A stretch of 64,000 nucleotides of DNA from Rathayibacter agropyri (lineage in GTDB: Bacteria; Actinomycetota; Actinomycetes; Actinomycetales; Microbacteriaceae), in NCBI RefSeq assembly GCF_013249015.1, contig NZ_JABRPL010000002.1, positions 496,001 to 560,000 of the forward strand, given 5' to 3'. The translations under genes and the position numbers were made by a program. The notes below the pieces were generated by a model. That model did no database searches. It was not told the origin of the DNA and saw only the letters and a program-made list of their open reading frames with translations. Shown piece after piece: positions 53,526-64,000 of the stretch. Each line of letters starts with the position of its first letter. Within the stretch, counting starts at the first letter, position 1.

Positions 53526-55943
53526 CTACGAGCACGGGCGTGCCGCGTACGGCGCGCTTACCTCAGTCGAGACGGCCTTCCCGTCGATCGTCGCCGAGGC
53601 GCCGACCGTCACCGCGCCGGCAGACAGGTTCGCCTGACGGGTGGTGAAGGCGTGGGAGACGGTGGTTCCGGCCGCGACCGACGCCACCGTCTTCGTGCCG
53701 TACGGCGAGGTCATGGTGACGGACACCGCCTCCTCGGATTCGTTCGTCGCCTGCACGGTGATGATCGCCTTGCCCGCGATGCAGCGAGTGGCGGCGGTCG
53801 CTGCGACCTCGAGCGCCGGGGCAGCCTCGCCCTCGGTGAAGGCGAAGGTGTCGAGCTCGAACAGGTCGCCAGTGGGTCCGGAGTAGCTGAAGTACACGTC
53901 GTGCACTCCGGTCGCTCCGGTCAGCGCCGCGCTGACGTCGGCCCATTCGCCGGTCGTCCCGTTCACCGCGACGGTGCCAGCGACGGGCCCGGTCTCGGAG
54001 TCGAGGCGCACGGTGATGGTGCCGCCGGCCTGCAGAGCCTTCGCGCGTGCCGTGAACATCGCCGCTCCGGTGTCCCCGAAGTCGACGGCGGACAGCGCGG
54101 TCCAGTCACCGTTGTCGAGGTCCTTCAGCACGAGGTTCTGCGTCGCGCCGGCCGCGGGGGTGCCCAGCGGCGCGGTGGCGATGCCCTTGCTCCAGCCGAT
54201 GGTCTCGGCTGGGAAGGTGCGGAACGGCTCGAAGTCCTTCACCTGATCGACGCCCTTGTAGTCGCCGACCACCTGCTTCACCGTGCCGTCGGTGTTGAAC
54301 TGCAGCTCCTGGATGTGCGGGCTGCGGTACCCCTGGGTGGTGTCACCGTTGATCCGCTTGTTGAGGGTCGGAGCGTGGTAGGTGAAGTAGTACTTGCCGC
54401 CCAGCTCGAAGACCGACTGGTGATTGTTGCCGCCGGTGCCGGCTCCGAAGAAACGGCTCTGGTTGGGGAACATCACGCCGGCATACGCCTCCTTGGGCCA
54501 CGACATCGGGTCATCCGAGATCATGTAGCCGATCTCGCCGCCGCCCGGGTAGCCGGGCTCGGGGGTCTGATTGCCGCCGAAATCGTTGCCGCCGAAGTGC
54601 GACGAGTAGGAGAGGTAGTACTTGCCCTCGCGCTTGAAGACCTGGGCCGCCTCGAAGGCGACCGGCGCATCCACGACCGCGGAGGTGCCCTCGGTGGAAA
54701 TCATGTCGTCGCCGAGCTGGATGACGCGGATGTTCTTCGGGTTATTGAAGCGCTCGGCCGCGGGGAGCGCGGTCGAGGCGGGTCCGCCGCCGAAGAACAG
54801 GTAGCCCTCTCCATCGTCATCGACGAGCGGAGCCGGATCGAACTTCCACGCGACAGCCTCTGCGCCCGGGGTGGACGCGTTGATCAGGGTGGAGGTGCGC
54901 TGGCTGGTCCACGGGCCGACCGGTGAGTCACCGGTGATCACGTTGCTGGAGCCGCCGCCGTTGGCGTAGTAGAGGAAGTACTTATCGACGCCGTTCACGG
55001 TCTTCTTCGCCATTCCCGGTGCCCACGAGTTGCCCGTGAACGGGGCGACTCCGGTGGAGCCCGCGACCTGGATCTCGCCGTGGTCGGTCCAGTTGACGAG
55101 GTCATCCGAGGAGATCACGGTGATCTGGTTGATCTTGCCGTAGTCGATTCCGGCCGAGACACCGGTGGCCGGGTTCGGGGCGTAGCCCTGAGTGTCGTTC
55201 GTCATGTACATGTACACGCGACCGTTCTCGACGAAGCCGAAGCCGTCGGCGCCGAATTTCCAGCCCATGAGCGGGTTGTGGTCGCCCGGGAGCTTGCCCA
55301 CGACCTCGATGGTGCGCGAGGCGGGCGCGGGCGGTGCCGCTCCGACCAGCGACACGTCGTCGAGCTTGTAGTCCATCAGGTGCGTCTCAGGGGCGGCCGA
55401 CGGAGTCGCGGTCCACGGCGTCTCGAAGAAGAGGCGCGCGGTCGCGACGCTCTGCCCGGCGGGAATGGTGAACGATCCGTTGATCGTCGCCCACTGGCCC
55501 TTGGTGGCGGTGACGCTCGCGAGGTTTGTGTAAGTGCCTCCTCCGTAGTGCATGGTGGCGAAGAACTGCTTGGTCGCGGGGCTCGCGGCGTTCTCGTACT
55601 TGATCTGCGCCTTCACCTGGTAGGTCTGGCCGGCGACCACCTTTCCGCTGAGGTCCTGCATGGCGCCGGCGCCTGTCGTCGTCCGGCCGGTGACGAGCGC
55701 GGCGGCGGTGCCGGTGCGCGCGTCCGTCGTGGTGGCGATGGTTCCGGAGTCAGCGGCGTTGCCGTTGTTGACGAACCAGCCGCTCGTGCCGTTCTCGAAG
55801 CCGCCGTTGACGACGAGCTCCGCTTCGGCCGCTGTCGAGGTCTGGGCGGCGAACGGCGCCACCAGCAGTGCGGTCAGTGCGGCCGTGGCCAGCAGTCTGA
55901 GCCGCAACCGCCCTCTCGGGGCGGTGTCTCGTTGTGTTCTCAC
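53526..55943 (-). CDS. Secreted GH43 glycosidase with carbohydrate-binding modules
   Basis: An 805-residue exported enzyme. The signal peptide covers about residues 1-39. A CBM4/9-like beta-sandwich (VVNGGFENGTSGWFVNNGNA to LDDVSLVG) spans residues 42-202. The five-bladed GH43 propeller (about 215-560) has HNPLMGWKFGADGFGFVENG with the first catalytic Asp zone (Asp/His of DHNPL), DPAPLVDDDGEGYLFFGGGP and EAAQVFKREGKYYLSYSS with the acid Glu. A CBM6-like domain (about 575-715) is followed by an 85-residue end domain containing TRCIAGKAIITVQATNESEE and a final Cys. Substrate is likely arabinan, arabinoxylan or xylan. It is the last gene of a three-gene operon. Confidence 0.85.
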   Translation of the reverse strand: MRTQRDTAPRGRLRLRLLATAALTALLVAPFAAQTSTAAEAELVVNGGFENGTSGWFVNNGNAADSGTIATTTDARTGTAAALVTGRTTTGAGAMQDLSGKVVAGQTYQVKAQIKYENAASPATKQFFATMHYGGGTYTNLASVTATKGQWATINGSFTIPAGQSVATARLFFETPWTATPSAAPETHLMDYKLDDVSLVGAAPPAPASRTIEVVGKLPGDHNPLMGWKFGADGFGFVENGRVYMYMTNDTQGYAPNPATGVSAGIDYGKINQITVISSDDLVNWTDHGEIQVAGSTGVAPFTGNSWAPGMAKKTVNGVDKYFLYYANGGGSSNVITGDSPVGPWTSQRTSTLINASTPGAEAVAWKFDPAPLVDDDGEGYLFFGGGPASTALPAAERFNNPKNIRVIQLGDDMISTEGTSAVVDAPVAFEAAQVFKREGKYYLSYSSHFGGNDFGGNQTPEPGYPGGGEIGYMISDDPMSWPKEAYAGVMFPNQSRFFGAGTGGNNHQSVFELGGKYYFTYHAPTLNKRINGDTTQGYRSPHIQELQFNTDGTVKQVVGDYKGVDQVKDFEPFRTFPAETIGWSKGIATAPLGTPAAGATQNLVLKDLDNGDWTALSAVDFGDTGAAMFTARAKALQAGGTITVRLDSETGPVAGTVAVNGTTGEWADVSAALTGATGVHDVYFSYSGPTGDLFELDTFAFTEGEAAPALEVAATAATRCIAGKAIITVQATNESEEAVSVTMTSPYGTKTVASVAAGTTVSHAFTTRQANLSAGAVTVGASATIDGKAVSTEVSAPYAARPCS

Positions 55944-56033
55944 GGATCCTCCTTGATCGTGTCGTGCGGGTCGGCGACGGATGCCGCCGAGGGGTTAGGG
56001 GCGGGGCGGCCTGAGCGCAGGCCGCCCCGCAGA

Positions 56034-58931
56034 TCAGCCGCAGGAGACGGCCGGGTGAGGCGCTGTCACGGTGGTCGTCACCGGCGTGCCGTCGAACGTC
56101 GCGGTCGCGGTGACCACCACGTCGGCCGCGGGGACTGATACCGCTCGAGTCGTGAAGGCGTGGCTCGCGGTCGAGCCGGGGGCGAGAGCGGCGACCGTCT
56201 TGGTGCCGGCGGCGCTCTCCATCCGGAGGGCGACGGGCACGTCATCGGCGTTCGTCGCCCGGACCGTGACGACGACCTTCCCGGCGATGCACCGGGTCGC
56301 AGCCGCGGCGGTGACGTCGAGCGACGCCTCCTTCAGCGTCCCGAGGCGGGCCAGCTGGTAGCTGAGCGCGCGCTCGGGGGCGTCAAGCTGGTTCTGCGTC
56401 CCGGCCTGCCCGACAGCCTTCGCCTTCGCGAGGACCGACTGGAGGTCGGCCCAAGCGTCGGCCGGGTAGTCGCTGGCGCGGAGGGTCGCCGCGTGGGCGA
56501 TCGCTGCGTCCAACTGCGAGCGGTCGAGCGCCTTCGCCTCCGAGGAGAGCGTGTCGCTCAGGAGGAACTCGTCGACATCGACGTGACCGCCGGCCGTCTT
56601 CGTGGCGTAGCTGAACAGCCCGAGGCGGTGACCCATGAAGTGCGTGAGCTGTCCGTCAAGGGTCTGCGGGCCGACGCGGGAGCCGAGCTTCGTCCAGGTC
56701 AGCCCGTCGAGGCTGTAGGAGAAGGTGGTCCAGAGCTGCCCGGCGGGGGCCGCGAGCTCGAGGTCGGCCTTAAGGTGCACCTCGGCGGCGTCGCCGAGGG
56801 AGGCGGTGGTGCCGGGGAGGAACGACTCGACAGTGGCCTGGTCGAAGGTGGTCGCGAACGGCTGGCTGCGGTTCACAACTCCGACCGTGCGCACGCCGTC
56901 GACGCGCTTCACCGCGACGTACGAGAAGCCGCGGTTGTAGGCGGCGAGTCCGGCGACATCGCCGTCCTTCATCCCGGACACGTCGAGGGTCGCCTCCGCC
57001 GACTGCTTCGGCGCGACGATGCGCTGGGAGAGCGTGTTGCGCGCCTCCTCCAGGTACGTCATGTCGGGCGAGCCGGAGAGCCGGGTGTGCGCGGCGGTGC
57101 CGGTGAGGACCTTGCCGTTGGTGAGACGGATCCAGCCCTCGCGCTCGGTCAGCGACCAGTAGCGGTTGTCGGGGGCGTGATTCCACTGCCAAGCGAGGTC
57201 GAGTCGTGAGCCGTTGGGCTCGATCTCGGCGGCGGTCGGGCGTTCCAGGGTCGGGGCGGCTCCGATGAGCGAGACGTCATCGAGCAGGTACTCGACGCTC
57301 GAGGACGCCGGCTGCGGATTGCCCCACGGCGTCTCGACGGCGAACTTCACGCTGCCGACGTTCGCTGTCTCGGGCACGGTGTAGCTGCCCGTGATCGTCG
57401 TCCACTGGCCCTGAGGGACGGCGGCCGAGGCCATCGTCACGGGTCCGGCGCCGAAGTCGGCGCAGAGGTTGAAGCGCACTGAGGCCGGGCCGGTGCTGTA
57501 TTTCACCTTGGCGGACACGGTGTACGTCACTCCGCGCTGGAGCTTGCTGGTGAGTACCTGGTTCGGCCCGGAGCCGTTGAGCGTGCGGGTGCTGACGCGG
57601 AGCGACGCGGCGCCGGACGCCTTGTCGGTGGTGTCGGCGCTCAGGGTCGCACCGAACTGGCCGGCCCACGGTGCCGTGCCCGACTCCGCCCCCGGGTTCT
57701 GCAGCAGTTCGACGCCGAGGAGCGACTGGTCGTAGGCGGGTGCGGGCGGAATCGTCCACGACTCGTCCTGGAACGCCTTCGCCGGGGCATCGTTGTCGAA
57801 GTCGTCCGACACGACCAGGCTCTTCTGCCGCTCGAATAGCTCCTCCTCGGGGCTGAGACGGATCGGCTTGGGGAAGCTCCCGCCGACCGGCACCGAGCCG
57901 TTCGTCCCGAAGGTCGGCCAGCCGTCCTTCCACGTCGCCGGGATGAGGCCCGGGATGCGGCCGGTCGGGAAGCTATCGCGGAAGAACATGCCGTGCCAGG
58001 CGGTCGTGCCGTCCTCGCGGCTGATCGGCACCAGGCTGCCCTGGGCGAAGCCGCTGGAATTCAGCACGCCCTTGCCCTCGTAGGGATTGCTGCCGTCGGT
58101 CGTTGCGTAGCGGCCCAGCAGCTCGGAGGAGCGGAACAGCGCCACCTGCCGGCCCTGACCGGAGGGCCAGGTGATGATGACGATGTAGTACTGCCCGTCG
58201 ATGTACTGCACCTGCGCCCCCTCGAACAGCCCGCCGAGGTAGGCGGCGCCCGGATAGTCAGCCGTGCGGAGGATGTTCGGGTACTCGGCGACCACAGTGG
58301 TGAGATCGTCGCTGAGCTTCACGGCGCTGGTCGATCCCGAGCCGTAGAAGATGTACGGAGTGCCGCCATTCGCGTCGTCGAAGAAGAGAGACGGGTCGTG
58401 GAAGGCGCGGCCGAGAGCGGTGCGCGTCCAGGCCCCGTCCTCGATGTCGTCGGTGGAGTAGAGGTACGAGCCACCGAGGTTGTTGGTGTTGAAGACCACG
58501 TAGAAGCGGCCGTCGTGGTACCGCAGCGACGAGGCCCACTGGCCATTGCCGTAGGAGTTCTGCCCGTTGCGGAGCGAGAAGCGGTCACCGATCTCGAGCC
58601 GATCGAAGACGTAGTTCACGATCTCCCAGTTCACGAGGTCGTAGGACTTCATGATCGGAGCGCCCGGGCTCAGGTGCATCGTGGTGCTGATCATGTAGTA
58701 GACGTCCCGGCCCTCGTCGTTCTCAGCCGCGGGCACCCGCTCGACGGAGACATCGGGCACATCGGCGTTGAGCAGCGGGACGGAGTAGGTACCGTCGCCC
58801 CGGTCCGTCGAGGTGTACGACGGCTTCGGCGACCACGGTTCGGCGGCGCCGGCCGGCGTGGCCGAGGCGAGCAGCCCGGTCGCGAGGAGAGCGCCGATCA
58901 CCGCACCGGCGAGTGCGCGCTGGAGGGTCAT
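56034..58931 (-). CDS. Secreted GH43 family glycosidase, multi-domain
   Basis: A 965-residue exported enzyme, start ATG 58931, coupled by an ATGA overlap to the gene before. After a signal peptide (MTLQRALAGAVIGALLATGL...) the GH43 propeller begins at LLNADVPDVSVERVP and contains AFHDPSLFFDDANGGTPYIF and LFEGAQVQYIDGQYYIVI. The beta-xylosidase C-terminal sandwich appears to start at SDDFDND, is interrupted by a CBM4/9-like module (LLQNPGAESG to LDDVSLIG, about 440-570), and resumes at LDLAWQWNHAPDNRYWSLTE. A FIVAR-like helical segment (about 815-875) and an end domain homologous to that of the neighbouring GH43 follow. Probably exo-acting on xylo- or arabino-oligosaccharides. Confidence 0.83.
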   Translation of the reverse strand: MTLQRALAGAVIGALLATGLLASATPAGAAEPWSPKPSYTSTDRGDGTYSVPLLNADVPDVSVERVPAAENDEGRDVYYMISTTMHLSPGAPIMKSYDLVNWEIVNYVFDRLEIGDRFSLRNGQNSYGNGQWASSLRYHDGRFYVVFNTNNLGGSYLYSTDDIEDGAWTRTALGRAFHDPSLFFDDANGGTPYIFYGSGSTSAVKLSDDLTTVVAEYPNILRTADYPGAAYLGGLFEGAQVQYIDGQYYIVIITWPSGQGRQVALFRSSELLGRYATTDGSNPYEGKGVLNSSGFAQGSLVPISREDGTTAWHGMFFRDSFPTGRIPGLIPATWKDGWPTFGTNGSVPVGGSFPKPIRLSPEEELFERQKSLVVSDDFDNDAPAKAFQDESWTIPPAPAYDQSLLGVELLQNPGAESGTAPWAGQFGATLSADTTDKASGAASLRVSTRTLNGSGPNQVLTSKLQRGVTYTVSAKVKYSTGPASVRFNLCADFGAGPVTMASAAVPQGQWTTITGSYTVPETANVGSVKFAVETPWGNPQPASSSVEYLLDDVSLIGAAPTLERPTAAEIEPNGSRLDLAWQWNHAPDNRYWSLTEREGWIRLTNGKVLTGTAAHTRLSGSPDMTYLEEARNTLSQRIVAPKQSAEATLDVSGMKDGDVAGLAAYNRGFSYVAVKRVDGVRTVGVVNRSQPFATTFDQATVESFLPGTTASLGDAAEVHLKADLELAAPAGQLWTTFSYSLDGLTWTKLGSRVGPQTLDGQLTHFMGHRLGLFSYATKTAGGHVDVDEFLLSDTLSSEAKALDRSQLDAAIAHAATLRASDYPADAWADLQSVLAKAKAVGQAGTQNQLDAPERALSYQLARLGTLKEASLDVTAAAATRCIAGKVVVTVRATNADDVPVALRMESAAGTKTVAALAPGSTASHAFTTRAVSVPAADVVVTATATFDGTPVTTTVTAPHPAVSCG

Positions 58932-59569
58932 TCGAACAGCGACAGGGTCAGGACGGACGTGTAGTCGCCGGCCGCAACGTCGGGCTCGGTCTTCAGGGTC
59001 AGGTCCGCCGTGACGCTCCACGAGCCATCGGTTGCGGTGTCCTCAGAGTCGAGCGAGAGCGCGAGCAACTCCTGATCGAGCAAGCCCACGGCGTCGTCGC
59101 CCTCGTCGAGGACGGTGTCGACAGGGTCACCCTCCGACACCAGGCCCGACTCGCCGCCGTCGATCAGCGCGGGCGTCCAGCCGAGGTGGTCGGCGGAAAT
59201 CTCCTCCTGGTCCGCATCGCCGGTGAAGGCGCTCGCTGAACCCAGGACATACCAGCCGGCGTCGTCGGGGATCTCGTCAGCGGTGCGGGTGTCGGTAACG
59301 GTCACGGTGGGCAGCTGCCCGGTGAACTGGCGGATCGTCGGGGTGGAGCCGGACTCGGTGAGCGCAGCGTCAGACCCAGCGACGGACATTGACAGGACAC
59401 CGGGCTGGTCGAGCTCGGTGACGGTCACGTTCACATCGACATCGTCGGAGCCGTAGGAGGTCTCCGCCGCCGCGGCCGCGGCGGCGACTCCCGAGACGAG
59501 AAGGCAGCCGACGAGGGCGACGCTCGTCCGTAGGAGCGGGAGGGATCGGGGGGTGGATCGCAAGGACAT
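58928..59569 (-). CDS. Secreted beta-rich protein, WxL-like, first gene of the GH43 operon
   Basis: A 213-residue exported protein from the ATG at 59569, which has GAGGAGG upstream. The signal peptide ends near AAAAAAA-E. The remainder is acidic and beta-rich, with no Cys, and ends DGSWSVTADLTLKTEP then DVAAGDYTSVLTLSLFE. The W..adLTL...aG.YtS.LTLsL end recalls WxL-type cell-surface domains, but the match is by eye only. Translational coupling to the GH43 gene suggests a surface-binding partner. Confidence 0.6.
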   Translation of the reverse strand: MSLRSTPRSLPLLRTSVALVGCLLVSGVAAAAAAAETSYGSDDVDVNVTVTELDQPGVLSMSVAGSDAALTESGSTPTIRQFTGQLPTVTVTDTRTADEIPDDAGWYVLGSASAFTGDADQEEISADHLGWTPALIDGGESGLVSEGDPVDTVLDEGDDAVGLLDQELLALSLDSEDTATDGSWSVTADLTLKTEPDVAAGDYTSVLTLSLFE

Positions 59570-59851
59570 GAGAGTGCCTCCTCGATCGGCGTCATCGCCG
59601 ATCAGATCGAGCGCTGAAAAGCGCGAGTGGTGGGACGGCCGCGACAGCCGTAGGAAAGGTGCGCCTGCCCCAAGGACGGAGCGCACGAAGAGGACGAGAA
59701 GCGCGAACAGGAGCGGTTCATGCGCAGCGGCTTCCACAGCGTGGCCGCGCGAACTCCAGCTCTCGACACCCCTCAGCACCGAGGGGGAGGGAGGCTGTCC
59801 CAGACGTGTTGCCCTCGACTGCTGAACGCTCGCTCAGCTAGTCTTGCGGGC

Positions 59852-59869
59852 AATGTTACCGGGAACATT
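59852..59869. promoter_or_regulatory. LacI-type operator palindrome
   Basis: AATGTT (59852-59857) and AACATT (59864-59869) surround ACCGGG; the centre TGTTACCGGGAACA is the usual shape of LacI-family sites in actinobacterial sugar operons. It lies in the 397-bp divergent gap between the GH43 operon and the LacI-like gene. That gap also has a GCTGA/TCAGC inverted repeat at 59821-59838 and no gene. Confidence 0.65.
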
Positions 59870-59966
59870 CCCGATTGCAAGGATGCATTTCGGCCTCCTC
59901 GCAGGCGCCGACAGTCGACGCGGCCGCTCTGCCCGGAGTCGGACAGGGACAGCGAGAGGGACGCCG

Positions 59967-61882
<1,916 letters not shown>

Positions 61883-61886
61883 CCCC

Positions 61887-64000
61887 TCAGCGGCGCTTCT
61901 CGGGAGCGGGGAGGGTGCCGGCGGTGCGGGCGGCGGCGTACCACGCGTGCGCTTCCTCCTGGCGCGTCGCCTCGGCGCCGGTCGCGATGGCGGCGCGGAT
62001 GTGCTCGGGGGCATAGCCGAACGCGGCGACCAGGTCGGCGGCGTGCGGGCGAATGCGGGCGAGCAGGCGGTCGATGTAGGAGGTGACGGCGAGCGCCCGC
62101 TGCGAGGAGAGTCGGCCGTGGATGAGGTACCAGTCGAGGTGCTTCTCGATCAGGCCGAGCCCGAACAGGTCCCGGAGCCAGGTGAGGACCGTGCGGGTGC
62201 CTGCGTCCTCGATCCCGTCGAGCGCCTGCGTGAACGCCTCCCACTGGAGCAGCTCTGCGTGCGCGCGGGCCGCCTCGATCAGCTCGTTCTGCTGCGCGTT
62301 GAACAGGCGGGCGGCCTCGTCTGCGGGCAGCTTCGACGCCGGGCGCAGACGCGACGCGATGCCCGAGACCATGCTCTCGACACGGCCGGTCAGCAGCTCG
62401 CGCTGGTCCTCCCGCAGCTGTCCGACCGACCGGGCCGTCGATCCGCGGTCGGCGACGACCTGGGCGAGGCGCCGCAATCCTGAGGTGTCGACTGTCGCCT
62501 CCGCGACGTGGGAGGCGGCGTAGCGCGCCAGATCGGTCGGCTGCGCGTCCTTGAAACGGCGGCCAACATCGGTGAGCAGGCGCTTCGCGACGAGTTGGAG
62601 CAGCACGGTGTTGTCACCCTCGAACGTGGCGTAGACGTCGAGGTCGGCGCGCAGTTGAGTGAGGCGGTTCTCGGCGAGGAAGCCGGCGCCTCCGCAGGCC
62701 TCGCGCGCCTCCTGGAGCGTGTCGAGCGCGTGCCAGGTCGAGAGCGCCTTGAAGCCGGCGGCGAGGGTCTCGAGGTCCTGCCGGGACTCCTCCGTATCGT
62801 TCGCGCCCGAAAACACCTCGTCGAAGGCACGCAGCAGCTTCTCGTGCGCGAAGCCGGCGGCGTACGTGGTGGCGAGGCGCGGCAAGAGGCGGCGCTGATG
62901 GCGCTGATAGTCCAGCAGAACCTCCTCGCGCTCTCCCCCGCCCGTGAACTGGCGGCGCTGGTCGCCGTAGGTGACGGCAACGGTGAGGGCGATCTTCGCG
63001 GCGGCGACCGAGGCGCCGTCGAGCGAGACGCGACCCTGCACGAGCGTGCCCAGCATGGTGAAGAAGCGGCGGCCAGGACTCGCGATCGGCGAGGAGTAGG
63101 TGCCGTCCGCGGCGACGTCGCCATAGCGGTTGAGCAGGTTCTCGCGCGGGACGCGGACGCCGGTGAAGTGAAGCCGGCCGTTGTCGATCCCGTTCAGCCC
63201 GCCCTTGAGGCCGTCGTCCTCGCCGCCAACTCCGGGAAGGAACTCACCCTGCTCGTCGCGAATCGGCACGAAGAAAGCGTGGACGCCGTGGTTCACGCCG
63301 CGAGTGATGAGCTGCGCGAACACGACCGCCGCACGCCCGTCGATGGCCGCGTTGCCGAGGTAGTCCTTCCAGGCCGCGCGGAACGGGGTCCGCAGCACAA
63401 ACTCGCCGTCCTCATACGTGGCGGTCGTGGCGATGGAGGCGACGTCGGAGCCGTGCCCCGTCTCAGTCATCGCGAAGGCGCCGGGGATCTCGAGGCTCAT
63501 GATGCCAGGGAGCCACTTCTCGTGGTGAGGGCGGGTGCCCAGGTGCAGGACCGCAGCGCCGAAGAGGCCCCACTGCACGCCCGACTTGATCTGGAGCGAG
63601 GGATCGGCGGTGACCAGCTCCTCAAAGCCGGCGATATTGCCGCCGTGATCGGCATCTCCGCCGAGATCGCGCGGGAAGGCGCGGTGCACGCCACCCTCCG
63701 TGGCGAGGATGCGCATCTGCTCCGAGACGCGGGCGCGGTGCTCGTTCATCGGGAGCCCGTCGAGGCGGTGCAGGTCGGCGCGGGCCGTCAGCGCGCGGGT
63801 GGCGAGACGCTGCTCGCGCCACGCTCCAAGCAGAGTCTCGCCGAGGGCGGCCACGTCGACGGAGGGGGCGCCGTCGGCATCCAGGCGGGCGTCGACCTCA
63901 GAGCCGAGCGAGTCGATCGGCGGCGTCGGCGAGATGGAGCCGGTGCGGGAGCGGCGGAGCCGGGAGCGGCCGGTCGCGGCGCGATCAGCGGCATCGGCGG
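61887..64000 (-). CDS. Acyl-CoA oxidase / acyl-CoA dehydrogenase family protein (5' end outside window)
   Basis: At least 704 residues, open to the right edge without a clear start; a GTG at 63854 is possible but the frame continues upstream. Visible blocks are MTETGHGSDVASIATTATYE (FAD/substrate loop), TGVRVPRENLLNRYGDV, GRVSLDGASVAAAKIALTVA and EACGGAGFLAENRLTQLRAD followed by VYATFEGDNTVLLQLVAKRL, typical of the long peroxisomal-type acyl-CoA oxidase group found in actinobacteria. Role: first step of fatty-acid beta-oxidation, with oxygen or an electron-transfer partner as acceptor. Convergent with mdh, 4 bp apart. Confidence 0.87.
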   Translation of the reverse strand, partial: ADAADRAATGRSRLRRSRTGSISPTPPIDSLGSEVDARLDADGAPSVDVAALGETLLGAWREQRLATRALTARADLHRLDGLPMNEHRARVSEQMRILATEGGVHRAFPRDLGGDADHGGNIAGFEELVTADPSLQIKSGVQWGLFGAAVLHLGTRPHHEKWLPGIMSLEIPGAFAMTETGHGSDVASIATTATYEDGEFVLRTPFRAAWKDYLGNAAIDGRAAVVFAQLITRGVNHGVHAFFVPIRDEQGEFLPGVGGEDDGLKGGLNGIDNGRLHFTGVRVPRENLLNRYGDVAADGTYSSPIASPGRRFFTMLGTLVQGRVSLDGASVAAAKIALTVAVTYGDQRRQFTGGGEREEVLLDYQRHQRRLLPRLATTYAAGFAHEKLLRAFDEVFSGANDTEESRQDLETLAAGFKALSTWHALDTLQEAREACGGAGFLAENRLTQLRADLDVYATFEGDNTVLLQLVAKRLLTDVGRRFKDAQPTDLARYAASHVAEATVDTSGLRRLAQVVADRGSTARSVGQLREDQRELLTGRVESMVSGIASRLRPASKLPADEAARLFNAQQNELIEAARAHAELLQWEAFTQALDGIEDAGTRTVLTWLRDLFGLGLIEKHLDWYLIHGRLSSQRALAVTSYIDRLLARIRPHAADLVAAFGYAPEHIRAAIATGAEATRQEEAHAWYAAARTAGTLPAPEKRR

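Overview
The window reads as a GC-rich actinobacterial chromosome, most likely family Microbacteriaceae (relatives of Clavibacter, Rathayibacter and Curtobacterium). The grounds are strong GC bias, many GTG starts with GTGA or ATGA overlaps between genes, the ppa/tilS/hpt...ftsH-folEPBK-DUF3180-PH-PH-Rossmann...panC-lysS backbone, a ClpC of actinobacterial type, a short ArgA-type acetyltransferase, and an LAETG wall-anchor signal. The genus is inference; no 16S gene is present.

Layout. 1-15.7 kb: 5' end of a Fic gene, tRNA-Ser(CGA), an alpha/beta hydrolase, radA, a small anchored protein, argA, clpC, an LAETG surface protein, an LCP-family protein, ndh, an AraC regulator, cls, and a secreted coiled-coil protein with an HEMLH motif. 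15.8-17.1 kb: a small lower-GC relic zone bounded by a second, imperfect copy of the lysS 3' end. It holds a 5'-truncated Gly/Cys-rich peptide gene, a two-helix membrane protein and a 5'-truncated ABC-2 permease. 17.1-19.5 kb: lysS and panC. 19.6-27.05 kb: an accessory block inserted between panC and the Rossmann-fold gene. It holds an immunity-type ABC transporter (three genes), a two-component system, a divergent 38-aa lantibiotic precursor of the actagardine/michiganin A type, two unknown coupled genes, a stub of a LanM lantibiotic synthetase, and an MFS transporter. 27.1-34.8 kb: the folate operon with ftsH. 35-42 kb: a YhgE-like membrane protein with its TetR regulator, a diacylglycerol kinase, a GH76 glycosidase, hpt, tilS and ppa. 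42.5-45.5 kb: coupled NlpC/P60 and M23 cell-wall hydrolases. 45.7-46.2 kb: tRNA-Glu, -Asp and -Phe. 46.3-53.2 kb: a small alarmone synthetase, FMN monooxygenase, MFS, NTF2-like protein, 19-nt tandem repeats, zinc peptidase, MarR and proline iminopeptidase. 53.5-60.9 kb: two secreted GH43 glycosidases, a secreted beta-rich protein and a LacI-type sensor without a DNA-binding domain. 60.9-64 kb: mdh and an acyl-CoA oxidase cut by the window edge.

Most noteworthy is the lantibiotic locus. The precursor core is close to michiganin A but has lost one ring-forming Cys and has a very short leader. The synthetase is reduced to its C-terminal tail. The transporter and two-component genes look intact. 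This suggests a decayed producer that kept immunity and sensing, or a locus that depends on a modification enzyme elsewhere.

A second theme is repeats. Dispersed GTCTCG/CGAGAC elements bracket the lantibiotic block. Partial copies of the lysS and Rossmann-gene 3' ends lie at the far side of inserted DNA. Two long hairpins share a GTCCAAAAGTTGTCGC arm.
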